Assembly: GCA_002794775.1 (NCBI GenBank)
Contig: NBAY01000042.1
Location: 62,001-126,000, forward strand
DNA length: 64,000 bases
Direction: 5' to 3'
Source: Porodaedalea pini
Lineage: Eukaryota; Basidiomycota; Agaricomycetes; Hymenochaetales; Hymenochaetaceae
Shown here: one piece after another, positions 10,594 through 20,759 of the stretch
Layout: every line of letters begins with the position of its first letter
Position numbering within the stretch: the first letter of the stretch is position 1
Translations under genes and position numbers: made by a program
The notes under the pieces: generated by a model
What the model saw: only the letters and a program-made list of their open reading frames with translations
What the model was told of the DNA's origin: nothing
Databases searched by the model: none

Positions 10594-10879
10594 TATTAGC
10601 AGCAGTGAACCAAAAGGGGTCACACTTCACACCTGAGTCCAATGGATGAGTGCAACAGATAGATATATATTAATATACAAGTGCATACCTGAGTCCAATG
10701 GATGAGTGCAACAGATAGGGACACTCATACATTGTCTCAGCCGCTTTGAAGCTAATATTACATAAGACAAAAATCACGTGATGTTTGCACATGTGTGCAC
10801 ATGTGCGAACAGAGGCATGGGAATAAATCAAGAAAAGCATGGAAAACATAAAATAAGTGTCAGAATCACACTTCCAACA
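10594..10879 (-). repeat. Copia 5' LTR, 286 bp
   Basis: Identical to the 3' LTR except at two bases, where this copy has TG in place of CG. Promoter and R region are expected here; a TATA-like word (ATATATATTAATATA) lies at about 10662-10677. The right flank continues directly into RPB1 coding sequence. Confidence 0.92.
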
Positions 10880-11700
10880 GATCATAAATTGCTCCGTGAA
10901 TTCATTTTCCCGGGCCGCGACAATTCCGCTGCCCACTATCTTCCTGTCAACCTGAACCGTATCGTGCAGAACGCAACGCAGATTTTCCATATTGACCGCA
11001 GAAAGCTGAGCGATCTGGAGCCTGTTTACATCATTGAGCAGGTGCAGCAGCTGGCAGACCGCCTGATCGTTGTGCGCGGCAATGATCTTTTAATAAAGGA
11101 GGCTGCCGAGAACGCTTCTGTTGCATTCCGCATGCACCTTCGGGCGACTTTTGCCGCATGTCCAATCCTAGAGGAGTTCCATCTCAACAGAGAAGCGTTT
11201 GACTGGATCTTGGGCGAGGTGGAGATGAAGTTCAACCAGTCGGTCGCTCATCCGGGCGAGATGTGCGGCACACTCGCTGCCCAGTCGATTGGTGAGCCGG
11301 CGACGCAGATGACACTAAATACCTTCCATTACACTGGTGTTTTGATTAAAAAGTCACGCTCGGTGTGCCGCATCTTAAAGAAATCATCAACGTCGCCTGA
11401 ATATCAAGACTCTGTGTACCTGGACCCAGAAATTGCTGGTGTCGACACGAGGGCCAAGTCGGTGCAAACAGAACTTGCGTACACATTGCTGCGTACCGTT
11501 ACAGCGGCGGTCGAGATCTACTACGATCCTGATTCAAGTACCACGATCATTGAGGATAAGCATTCTTCGCCATCTCCGATGAGGAAATTGAGTCAGGTCT
11601 TCATCTTCAGTCGCCATGGCTACTTCATCTTGAGCTCAGTCGCTCGAAGATGCTTGACAGGAAACTTACGATGAACTACGTTGCTGGCCGTATCGCGGAA
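10880..11700 (+). pseudogene. RPB1: RPB1 fragment, copy 1
   Basis: Part of the largest subunit of RNA polymerase II, covering the end of the cleft/foot region and the trigger-loop neighbourhood. Readable pieces include [14 protein letters not shown], the conserved [22 protein letters not shown], then after a lost reading frame [28 protein letters not shown] and the start of [18 protein letters not shown]. The 5' side is cut by the copia LTR. Frame breaks occur after NTFHYTGV (two-base disturbance) and at the point where KTPSLTVYL should stand; the second break is shared with the copy at 50.2 kb. After AESF the RPB1 match ends and the CAP-Gly gene begins. No CTD repeats are present. Not functional. 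Confidence 0.85.
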
Positions 11701-11719
11701 AGCTTTGCCATTGCCAAAA

Positions 11720-12451
11720 ATGCCATCTATGGAAAATATTGACCCTGAAGATCCTCCCAGTACAGGTAGTACATTGACGATTAAAGGGAAGGGGAAGGGG
11801 AAAGGGCGGGTGGATGCCATCATCGCAGACGACAGATCTCTGCGATCGAGCAACACCGGATCAAATACAACTCTCGCTACATTGCGGCACAAGGAATCGA
11901 ATGACACCATTACCCTCAATCGAGTACCTGCGGGGGAGACGGTGTCTGCAGGCGAGACGGTCATGCTGCAACCCTGTGGTGCTACATTGGACATCGGCAT
12001 TCCACGTATCATTACTTCAAAGTGGAAGCGGTTCCATGCGTTTGCCCGTTATATCGGCGAGGTTGAGGGTGAGAGCGGGCCATGGGTTGGTGTCGAGGTG
12101 CCCGTGGGTGATGACTGGGCAGACGATCAGCTCGAGGGCCGCCAGTGGAATGACGGCTCATGGGGTGGCGTGCGCTACTTTGACGTCTGGACTTTGGCAT
12201 CGGAATGGGGCGACGACCGATGCATGACCCGCCGGCAACATGTTGATTTGATGAATAACTATGGAACTAGCATTATTAGTGGCTGGAAGGGCACAAAGCG
12301 CGAGGGGGAGCAGCTCAGCATTGACTGCAAGAAGTGTTTCCGTAGCACGTCACCGTCAGTGTCGGACGTGTCGAACGTGGAGTATCGAGGTCTCTTTGTG
12401 AGGCCACAGCAGGTGCTGTATGTTGTAGATGCTGTCGGTTCGGACTTGTGA
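11720..12451 (+). CDS. CAP-Gly domain protein, 243 residues (copy 1)
   Basis: An uninterrupted ORF starting [13 protein letters not shown], with a Lys/Gly-rich patch (KGKGKGKGR), a Ser/Thr-rich stretch and then a CAP-Gly domain at about residues 115-165. The domain signature is [15 protein letters not shown] followed by [15 protein letters not shown]-Gly domains bind the C-terminal EEY/F of tubulin or EB proteins, so a microtubule-linked role is plausible for the parent gene. The C-terminus ends [17 protein letters not shown]. It starts right where RPB1 homology ends, with the same joint in copy 2, so this is likely the 3' part of a larger gene joined to RPB1 and may not be expressed. Downstream is a pyrimidine-rich 3' region. 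Confidence 0.6.
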   Translation: MPSMENIDPEDPPSTGSTLTIKGKGKGKGRVDAIIADDRSLRSSNTGSNTTLATLRHKESNDTITLNRVPAGETVSAGETVMLQPCGATLDIGIPRIITSKWKRFHAFARYIGEVEGESGPWVGVEVPVGDDWADDQLEGRQWNDGSWGGVRYFDVWTLASEWGDDRCMTRRQHVDLMNNYGTSIISGWKGTKREGEQLSIDCKKCFRSTSPSVSDVSNVEYRGLFVRPQQVLYVVDAVGSDL

Positions 12452-12993
12452 ATCTTGGAACATATTTAAGTTTGGATTCCTGCTCCTTTTCTTTTTCTTT
12501 CTTTCTTTCTTTTACCCTACTCCCATGTTTAGTCACTCCTTGCTCTGGGCAGATGCCCTCATCACCGAAATCACTTGTTGGCATGTTCATTCATATTCCT
12601 CTCTTATCTACTCAATCAGATTGCTCTGGATTCTCGAATTGCACCTTTTGGAGAATTTTTTAATCAGGTTTTGAATGCTGTCGGTTTTTTAGTTAGTACA
12701 TTTGTGTTGAGTTTCTGTACAAACGGCATTCTTGTGCCTCATGCAATAAGTTAGAAGTCATTTTGGAGTATGTTAGCACACAGATGAGTTGTACAGATGA
12801 GTTGTGCATTGCATTTCAATTGGACACATAGTCAGTGCTATAATAGTAATATAATGAAGGCATGATGAATAAGGCAATAATATGTAGTTATGTCACTAGA
12901 GTCCAATTAAGCTACCTAGAAGAGAACAATGATGAAAAGTAAGAATACAGACAATTGTAGAAAACAAAGGATTCAACTATTTGTCTCTATGTA
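12452..12993. other. CAP-Gly 3' flank; no gene seen
   Basis: Contains a CT-rich run at 12485-12522 and AT-rich sequence. Bases to about 12766 match the flank of the second CAP-Gly copy, where MITE-2 has been inserted at the equivalent place. Nothing else recognised. Confidence 0.6.
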
Positions 12994-13061
12994 CTTGAGG
13001 TAGTGGGCCATTGGGATGGCAAGCTACAATTACTGTTTTCCATATCTTTCATTTTATATGA
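12994..13061. mobile_element. Truncated MITE-1 arm
   Basis: One terminal arm (CTTGAGGTAGTGGG...) plus about 30 bp of internal sequence in the orientation opposite to the adjoining full copy, cut where that second MITE-1 begins. A TA precedes it at 12992-12993. Confidence 0.75.
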
Positions 13062-13239
13062 CTTGAGGTAGCAGGCCATTAGGATGGCAAGCTATGATTA
13101 CTGTTTACTGAATAGTAAATAATTCACTAATGAGAATAATGTTTTAGTATAATTTGGAAGCTTTAGTCCTCTCATATAAAATGAAAGACACAGAAAACAG
13201 TAATCGTAGCTTGCCATCCCAATGGCCCACTACCTCAAG
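13062..13239. mobile_element. MITE-1 copy, 178 bp, inserted beside an older arm
   Basis: Same length and internal sequence as the copy at 647-824. TA follows at 13240-13241. The left side lacks a clean TA because it abuts another MITE-1 arm. It separates CAP-Gly flank sequence from a gypsy chromodomain. Confidence 0.85.
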
Positions 13240-13241
13240 TA

Positions 13242-13461
13242 TCTTGTCAAGTGGGTTGGATACAACGAACCGACTTGGCAGCCCAAGATGGACTTTGGCG
13301 AGAACGCAAAGGAGGCGATCGCTGAATTCTATCGAAAACATCTCGGTGCCCCTCGAAAACTCGACATTCCTCGCCAACGACTTTGCCCACGCTTCGTTGA
13401 CACCGAACCAGACAACCTCAATCTTGGTTGGTTGGGACGCCCAACCTTGAGGGGGGGGTAA
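13242..13461 (+). pseudogene. Chromodomain tail of gypsy pol
   Basis: Reads YLVKWVGYNEPTWQP, then DFGENAKEAIAEFY, LDIPRQRL and GRPTLRGGG before TAA at 13459-13461. Chromodomains at the end of chromovirus integrase guide insertion to certain chromatin. The MITE-1 lies inside the chromodomain codons. A purine tract (G-run, 13450-13461) follows directly. Confidence 0.8.
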
Positions 13462-13947
13462 TGTTAGGACTCGAACTTTTACCTTTTCTTTTCTTTTCCC
13501 TTTTACCATTTCCTTTCTTTTAACCGCTCCTTTCCATTATATTTAACCTTCTTTCATAATCATTTCCCATCCTTATGTCATACACAATCATTCCCACACT
13601 CACTTAGTACTTGTCAACCTTCATTCGTTCCATTCCTAGTTATGTAAACTATACAGCACTTAGATAATACAATCTTGCGGACGACACTATATAGAGGAAG
13701 GTGGAATCGCAGAAGCCCCCTGTTCTGCTTTTCCTCTTACCTCCACGTCGTCCAGGTGAGACCCGTCCCCCCTGTATTAGTTAGACTTGTATTAATCCTC
13801 TTACCTCCATGTTGTCCAGTCTGAGTAAACCCACTGCCCGAACTTTGCGTTTGAGATACAGCCCGTCCCAGACAATGTCCACGTCACCGTCAGGTGCTGC
13901 ACGTTGAGGTTGCCTAGTCTGAGTTCCACCCAGACTTCTGCCTAACA
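13462..13947 (+). repeat. Gypsy LTR, about 486 bp
   Basis: Begins TGTTAGGACTCGAAC and ends GCCTAACA, matching the TGTTAG...CTAACA ends of the 413-bp LTR at 38369 and 44183. Contains a TATATAGAGG word near 13689. No second LTR is present. Confidence 0.8.
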
Positions 13948-14381
13948 GCAGGATGTCAATTTTTTGCTGGTAAGTTGTGAGTGATATAAAGGCTGGCGTT
14001 GTTTACAGGACGTTATGCATTTTCTAACTACGAAAGGAATGAAGGCCAATATGCTATCATACCACCATCAGCAACATACTAGAAGTCAATGGTTTACAAT
14101 TGTATGTATATAGATTTCATCAAATGATATCATCCATGTGTCGTAAAAGCTATTGTGGTAATCATGTACATTTCAAGTACATGCTCGATAGTACATTTCT
14201 TATGCGGATGATGCAAAGGAAGTACATGACAGAGTGCACAGTATAGGAAGTTACGAAAAGAAAATACAGCTATTGCTTGTTACAAGACACGAAATGTCTT
14301 CAATGCTCTCCAAATCGTCAGATTTGTTTTGCAATGAAATTTGACCACAGCACCTACTTGTCAGTCGCCCATATCATCCTC
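13948..14381. other. No gene seen
   Basis: AT-rich sequence between the gypsy LTR and the next minus-strand gene. I recognise nothing in it. Confidence 0.5.
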
Positions 14382-15945
14382 CTACATATCCATGTTGTTG
14401 CCATCAACATACCCAGCTCCGCCAACATCATTAGCACCATGAAGATCACCAATATAACCAGACATGCCACATTCATAGGGATTCATCTTCATTCCCCACA
14501 CCATGTTGCACATCTTCTGCACTGCATGTTGCTTAATACTCCCATCCAGCAACAAATATGAAGACCTCCAAAGGCATTTTCCGACATTGTCATCAGAAGT
14601 TTGGGCACCCAGCTTTGCAAACTCATGATTTAGGATACTGAACCATTCCGGCAACCTCACATCCTCCAAGACATGATGCCACACTGAGGTGTAGTTATCA
14701 AATAGATTCGACTAAATAGTTTCGTCCGCTGTTCTAAGGGGATGCGCCATGCTATCACCATCAGTGATGTGTTTATGCACCAGGATAGCGCACAGATATT
14801 CCTCATTACTGATTATGTCCAATGCACTAGATGCCTGCAGTATCGCCCTTTCTGCCATCTCCCTGTCTGCGGAACTGAGAGTCATTTTCTGAAGTACCGC
14901 CGACATCCCAGTTTGATACATGGTAAGGAAATTGATGATATTGGATTCTTTGATGTCGGCCATGAGCTGAGCCATGCATGTGCTATGAACACGTCCACCA
15001 TTGGCTTGGTGAGTAGCCAGAAACACATCGCAAGTGTTGTCCATAATATTCTCATATAGTGAATTTTGTAGGAGACGACGATAATCCAACCATCTGTGAC
15101 AAGCGCCATCCTGAACCGACCTAATAAAAAACCGAGATACCATTTGACAACAAGCGCGAAGGTGTACGCAACTATTTGCTTCACTGTCCTGAAAAAAAAG
15201 GGTCAGATGGCTCAAATGCAATATAATGTTCATACACTCACCCCCCTAAACACTAATTCAAGGTCATCAATTTTTGTGCCAAATCCCTCTTCCAGGCGGT
15301 CAAACCTCTTCGGCAATTTTTCCAATGTTGTAAAGTGATCACTGAGCTCCTTCATCTGTTTCGTGTGATTCTCATCCTTGTCGCTGAACATTTGCCAAAA
15401 TTGTGCCCTCATCTCATCCATCTTAACCTCCATGTCGTTCATCCTGTCCGTCACCTTCTTATTGTCCTCCTCCAGCTTAGCAAATCGACCCTCACTCATC
15501 CTAGAGGCCCACATTTCAAGACCGGATTTGATATAAAGATTTGTGAGGAATTCTTCGAAGCTGTCCTCCTCCACAATGAGACTACAAGTCAGTGATGTTG
15601 CAACTACTTGTAGGAGATAAGGCATAACTTGGCCAATAAATGTTTGTAAGCCTGCATTTGGCACCGTTGTTATTATTGTTGTCGACATTGTCGACAGATT
15701 TGACGGTGTGGATGATGGTGGTAGAGGAGAATATGGAGAGCCGCAGCAGAAGGTTCCAGTTGCTAATGCATTAGTAAGCAAGTTATATACATAATGATAG
15801 TGACAAACACACCAATGTTCCCTGGTGATCTGGCTTCTGTAGAAGTCTCAGGAGTCATACTATGTGTAATCCCAGTACCTGTATAAGGAAGAATAATCAC
15901 TAATAATAAAAGACACAAATATACAATAATAAGAATCAGAAACAC
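14382..15945 (-). pseudogene. Unrecognised host gene with introns and one in-frame stop
   Basis: A spliced minus-strand gene of unknown function. One exon (about 15773-15245) encodes a Ser/Pro-rich start, then a helical, charged region likely to form a coiled coil (RFAKLEEDNKKVTDRM, KMDEMRAQF, LPKRFDRLEE). An intron with GTGAGT donor and a TTTTTTTTCAG acceptor (about 15190-15244) leads to an exon reading HLRACCQMVSRFF and ALDIISNEEYLC. A single TAG at 14712-14714 then breaks an otherwise open frame that continues DNYTSVWHHVLEDV to the stop at 14382. An upstream intron ends CTAATGCATTAG, a good branch site and acceptor. Probably a lineage-specific gene recently inactivated, unless the stop is removed by splicing I cannot see. 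Confidence 0.5.
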
Positions 15946-18395
15946 ATTGGTGATGAGTTAATTAATTTACCCTTCATTCTTGAACAAAGTTACAGATGGA
16001 GGAGCGTGATGGGGACAAGTGGAGGAGGAGAGGATGGAGAGCCTTATATGAATCTCCTCGGTCAGGGCCACACCATTGGTTCAATCTGAACAAAACTATC
16101 ACGTGTAATCAATCAAACCTCCATTTAGATATAGGTGACACAAAACAAATCCGATTCCCATGGACTGTATGCCACCTTGCAGAGCTCAATTTTTGTTTCA
16201 TGCAATTCTCTAGTTTTTGTCTCAAAAATAAATGTGCATCCTCCTCATATTCATCTATATCTTCAAAACAACTTAGAAAATTGATGGTTTCTCACGTTTA
16301 GCATTCCTTTTTTTCGTGACTCCTTTGTCAAGCCAATCAGAGCTCGCAATATAGTCATTCTCCAAAACGGATCCTCTCACAGCCCCTTTCTCAGCTCCTT
16401 TGCCTGTTTTATTTTTGAACACTGTACATATGATACAGCACTTCCGGAAAATGATGGCACTTTTAATTTTTTTCCCTGGAGTTTCCCTATATAGCAAAAC
16501 TTTATCTGCCATACACAAAAATTTCATACTCTTCAGGATCGCCATGCTTGTCAAAAACAGTTCTTCAATAGGGGGAAATGGTAGACACTCTGCCAATTTT
16601 TATGTCCTGCCAGCTATCGGTCTTGATGGCATGTTCGACTGCTCTGTCATCAAGGATGCTTTCAATACACATTTATCCACTGAATTCATCACCAGTCTTC
16701 TGGGGAAAAAAAATGAACCCCTTCCCTAATTATTGATCTGATAAGCGAAACTTCTTTGACCAAGCGATACAGTGGGTTAGCCGGGTTAGGTATCAGATAA
16801 CCATGTTAATTCCACAATGATACAATTCTGAAGGGGCTTGAGATGCACCAAGGTGGCATAGACAGTCTCGTCTACCGGTGCATAGTTGACAAGCTATCAC
16901 AGGATGATACGGAGGCCGAGTGTCAGAGAAGGAGCTGAAGGACTACTGATTGCGATCTGACCTATATTTACGAGGAAGACTATGACAAAGAACCAACACA
17001 ACTTGATATAGCCCGAATGGCCAATGAGGATCCAAATGACTGGGATGAATAGAGTGTTGAAAAAAGTTTGAGCCCGACGACTAGAGACAATATTCATTAC
17101 ATGGAACGTCTCCAATGTGAGCCTGAAGAACTGCCTGCCATTGAGCAACCGTGACTCACACTGACTCACACTTGCCGCCTTAGTCGATGATGGGCGCAGC
17201 TTGCTCAAAATGAACAGTGAACCACGGGATACCATAATTAATGTGCACGACATTGTGGTGGAAATTCTTTGGTCTTCAGTGTCATCGCACAATGGTCACA
17301 CTATGCTACACTGCTCCGTGGTTTGAAAAGATCAGAGCAAAGGTTCAACCACGGTATCTCAACTCTGATGCAGATCTCGACGAGCTTGTGCAAGGGGTCA
17401 AGGGGTAACTTAAACAGCAGAAGAAGAAACACAAGCAGGATACTGCACATGATGTCGTGGATATGAATATGAATGATGATTTGGTGAATGGCGATTGTTT
17501 CTCTTGGTCTTCTCTAAGGGTTGACGTGTGAATTTTGTTCTGGTTAGAAAAGTTCCAAGAGGCCTGGAAGCATGTTACAGGACACGACTAAGCCAAATAG
17601 TGCAGCTCAGGCAGCGAAAGTCAACTCAAATGAAATACTCACACCTTTTATAAAGGAAATCAAACAGAGTATGAGATGCAGTGAGCACCCGGAGGACTTT
17701 TTTGGTTCATTCCAATGGAAGGCATCAGCCCTACACCATGAACAATTATAATGACCATGCGAGGCTCTTGGTACGTGTCTTCCTCACGTCAATTCATTTC
17801 TGGAAGCTTACGAGCTTTCGTAGTTGGCTAAAACTCCAGGTGTGACGTCTTTGCAGATACTCAGCCAGCTGTTGGGTTACTCAAGACCAACGTGGCCTGC
17901 ACAGGTCAACATAGACCCAGCCTGCTTAGGACTACAGCAAGCAATTGTAAACCAAGTTGGTACTGGACAAGTGCAAGCAGACGCGAATATTGTTGTCCTC
18001 TAAACTGTGCAAGTAGAAAATGCTTCTGGAGGAAGAAATCACCATGAGTCATCACTGACAGCTCCCCAGCATGTACATGATGGGTTGAGACCCTACCGTG
18101 GATCAGGTGGAGGTGCGGCAGGAGTCAATTATGAATTTCCTAATTTGTACATACATAGAGTTCAGCTTAGTGAGCTGTCTTCTCGCGCCCATGAGAAGAT
18201 CGATAGGTGTCCATCGTCGTTCGTCTTCAACTGCCACAATGTCAGTACACATGGTTGAGGACTCGGCTTGTAAGTGGCTTGTGCATTTGACACCAATAAT
18301 CGATTCATTTTGTCAGTGTATACTAGGCTTGCCCTCCACGATTTTGATGGTAAGCAAAAAATGTTATCTATTGCGCTAAATGTTGAACTAGCTTT
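15946..18395. other. Mostly AT-rich; traces of decayed coding sequence
   Basis: No complete gene. Short protein-like stretches on the + strand are IYEEDYDKEPTQLDIAR (about 16962) and EHPEDFFGSFQWKASAL (about 17680), each ended by stops. No family recognised. Low confidence that these were genes. Confidence 0.35.
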
Positions 18396-19128
18396 ATGGC
18401 AGAGACGTCACCGCAGTGGGTGGCGAACTACAACAAGCTTGTCTGGGCGGCGATAAACTACAAGAATAGGTCGCAAGATGAAGGCGTGGTAGATTTTTCT
18501 ACAAAGTTCCTCGATGTGGTCCAGCACCTTCATCATGTGCTGGTCAACATACAATCAGATCAGAAATTGCTGCTCGATCGGTCTGCAAATATATCGAGCA
18601 TCAGCAAATCCCTTGATGACCAGGTTCACAAACTTTATGACCTTGTCAATGACGTGAGTCCCAGCCTGGTTATATATTTTGAATAATTGCAGTGATTTAT
18701 CATTACCTATCTCTTCCTAGGACCTTGCAAAAAGGTATCAGATCGGTTGTCGATCCGTACTCGACAAATGTCGGAGGATCATGTACGAGGCAGCCTGCAC
18801 TGTCGCCATGGAAAAAACCTATGACAAAGAACCCCTAGTAACAAAGGATAGTGATGAATGCCTCCTGCTTATCAAGGAATCCATCAACCACCATGGGGAG
18901 GTGGTGCTATCAACCTTGGCCAATTGCATGGCCACCTTGCTTTTTGCACTTGGTAAAGTCGCCGAAGGCAATGACCCATCGCTGATGGAAGTAATGATGG
19001 AGTTCCTAAAAGAAGCGACTGAAGCTCGGATCACCATTACCAACCTACTGATCAAAATGGACCAACAGCAGAATGAGGGAAAGAAGGTCGATCCAGCTAA
19101 CCGTTCTGTACGGGAGGTGCAGCAGACC

Positions 19129-19337
19129 TATTCGTGGCACATATAGAAAAGTATACTAGCTGGACTTGGGATTAAACCAAGGACCTCCTGAGTATATACC
19201 AGATGCTCTAAACCACTGAGCTATCCAGCCGGTACTCCAAGGTTAGCTTTCAAGATGTAACTCAGAGGCTTTTGTACACATAGGTAGTTTTGCATAGTTA
19301 TAGTCTTATGTAAGCTGTAGGATTATGTAATCCAACA
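19129..19337 (-). mobile_element. tRNA-bearing LTR-like element, copy 1 (209 bp)
   Basis: On the minus strand it starts TGTTGGATTACATAATCC and ends CGAATA, with AGACC at 19124-19128 and 19338-19342. It contains a tRNA-like fold at 19157-19230. Length equals the other two complete copies exactly. Inserted in the coding region of the host gene at 18396-19633. Confidence 0.85.
19157..19230 (-). other. tRNA-like cloverleaf inside copy 1
   Basis: Folds as acceptor GGCTGGA/TCCAGCT, D stem GCTC/GAGC, anticodon stem TCTGG/TCAGG with loop TATATAC, variable loop AGGTC and T stem CTTGG/CCAAG. T8, A14 and the A-box and B-box words (TAGCTCAGTGG, GGTTTAATCCC) are present. The nominal anticodon is TAT but position 33 is A, not the universal T, so it is unlikely to serve in translation. 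Confidence 0.7.
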
Positions 19338-19694
19338 AGACCGCCCTAAACCAGTTCCTCACAGTTTTCCCAAAAGGGGAACAGAGTGTGTCGATACTGG
19401 CAAATTTCATGATGATCTCAAAGAACGCCATCCAAGACATCGGGAATAAAGCTGCTCATCCAAAGAGTTACAAAGACATTACAGCGGGAATGGTTTATGT
19501 TACAAGCAGCATAACCATAACTGAAGCACACAAAATTAGCCTCCAGGATATGGCCAAATGCTTTGAGGATTGGTACATGAATACAGAAAATGACCAAGAA
19601 GACTATTTTGACATCATGAAACTTGACAGGTAGCGTATAAAGGGTCGGAAGAAGAAGAAGGGGAATGTATCCGCATTGGTTTCACCAAAATTCA

Positions 19695-20670
19695 CTTGAG
19701 GTAGTGGGCCATTGGGATGGCAAGCTACGATTACTGTTTACTGAATACTAAATAATTCACTACAGCCTTTTTCATAAGTCCTGCAACACGTGCATGTCAC
19801 GTGAAATGAGCCACGTCAGAGTCAAAGTGTCAAAAAATTAGAATGAATGCCTATTTTCTCTGTGAATTCTGCACAGTACCTGCTCATTAAGTACTCAAAA
19901 AAAAAAGGCACAGTTCTCAGGAGAAGAAATATGTAAAATAGGGAGCAATACATTGACTGTGTAGACAGGTGGAGATCAAACAAGTGTAGCTGGTCTGTTC
20001 TCTCACCCATTTCCACTGAGATTCAAAAATTATGGCTCCCCTACATCTACCTATGAAATTCCTTCCTGTGTCTGTAAATTAAGTATATGACTATACCAAC
20101 ATCTCCTGAAAGTTTGAAGCCAATCCATTCAGTATTCATGGTGCAGCAGCAAGATTTGTGTTCTACTCTGCAAGACCTGTTGTGAGAAAAGGAGGGTGGA
20201 AAGAGCTTGAAGTGGAACACAAATCTTGCTGCTGCACCATCAATACTGAACAGATTGGCTTCAAACTTGCAGGAGATGTTGGTATAGTCATATACTTAAT
20301 TTACAGACACAGGAAAGAATTTTATAGGTAGATGTAGGGGAGCCATAATTTTCAAATCTCAGTGGAAATGGGTGCAGCTGCACTTGTTTGATCTCCACCT
20401 GTCTACACAGTCAATTTATTGCTCCCTATTTTACATATTTCTTCTCCTGAGAACTGTGCCTTTTGTTTGAGTACTTAATGAGCAGGTACTGTGCAGAATT
20501 CACAGAGAAAATAGGCATTCATTCTAATTTTTTGACACTTTGGCTCTGACACGGCTCATTTCACATGACATGCACGTGTTGCAGGACTTATGAAAAAGGC
20601 TGTAGTGAATTATTTAGTATTCAGTAAACAGTAATCGTAGCTTGCCATCCTAATGGCCCACTACCTCAAG
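19695..20670. mobile_element. MITE-1 palindromic variant carrying MITE-2
   Basis: Left arm 19695-19762 and right arm 20603-20670 are perfect or near-perfect complements (about 67 bp each, ending at AATAATTCAC), longer than in the 178-bp form. MITE-2 sits in the central TA. Outer flanks are TTCA and TTAC, so no clear TA duplication outside. The element separates a host gene remnant from the PRP8 pseudogene. Confidence 0.75.
19763..20602. mobile_element. MITE-2 copy, 840 bp near-perfect palindrome
   Basis: Arms of about 400 bp start CAGCCTTTTTCATAAGTCC and end with the complement, with TA at 19761-19762 and 20603-20604. The short central spacer lies near 20160-20215. No ORF of note. CAG...CTG ends and TA targets fit the Tc1/mariner group. 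A second copy is at 51590-52438. Confidence 0.85.
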
Positions 20671-20759
20671 TTACCTTGTATGCAAAGAACAGCAATATGT
20701 CTGTGCATGAGCTATAAAGAAGGACTTTGAGAAATAGTTCTGTTGCTAAGTGATTCTGA

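Larger units (their letters stand above)
4877..10879 (-). mobile_element. Near-intact Ty1/copia retrotransposon
   Basis: A 6003-bp element on the minus strand with equal-length 286-bp LTRs, a primer-binding site next to the 5' LTR (right end), a purine tract next to the 3' LTR (left end) and one uninterrupted polyprotein ORF in copia order (integrase before RT). The LTRs differ at two positions only, both inside CpG contexts near 5076 and 10793, so insertion is recent. The flanks do not match: gypsy sequence lies on the left and RPB1 sequence on the right, and no 5-bp target duplication is visible. About 960 bp of leader separates the primer site from the ORF. Confidence 0.93.
13242..13947 (+). 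mobile_element. 3' end of a chromodomain Ty3/gypsy element with its LTR
   Basis: Only the last about 220 bp of pol, the purine tract and one LTR remain. The pol part matches the end of the chromovirus at 38.4-44.6 kb (YLVKWVGYNEPTWQP against YLVKWIGYNEPTWQP), so the two belong to related families. The left end is MITE-1. Confidence 0.85.
18396..19633 (+). pseudogene. Unrecognised helical protein gene, split by the tRNA-bearing element
   Basis: Exon 1 (18396 to about 18654) starts MAETSPQWVANYNKLV and ends HKLYDLVND; an intron (GTGAGT to CTTCCTAG, about 18655-18720) leads to DLAKRYQIGCRSVLDK and a long helical stretch ending VREVQQT. There the 209-bp element is inserted with AGACC on both sides. 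Beyond it the frame resumes as ALNQFLTVFPKGEQ and runs to KLDR at 19633. Removing the element and one AGACC gives continuous coding in one frame, so the insertion broke a gene that was otherwise open. Function unknown; the predicted protein is all-helical and soluble. Confidence 0.55.

Noticed and set aside
10880..12766. Helitron capture of the RPB1-CAP-Gly block
   Set aside because: I looked for TC start and hairpin-CTRR ends at the borders and saw none; the borders are an LTR and MITEs.
16273..16729. Overlapping ORFs of about 107 residues on both strands
   Set aside because: No recognisable domain, AT-driven composition, no splice context.
19157..19230. A genuine tRNA-Ile gene
   Set aside because: Good fold and anticodon TAT, but position 33 is A and the sequence recurs only as part of a 209-bp mobile unit with target duplications.
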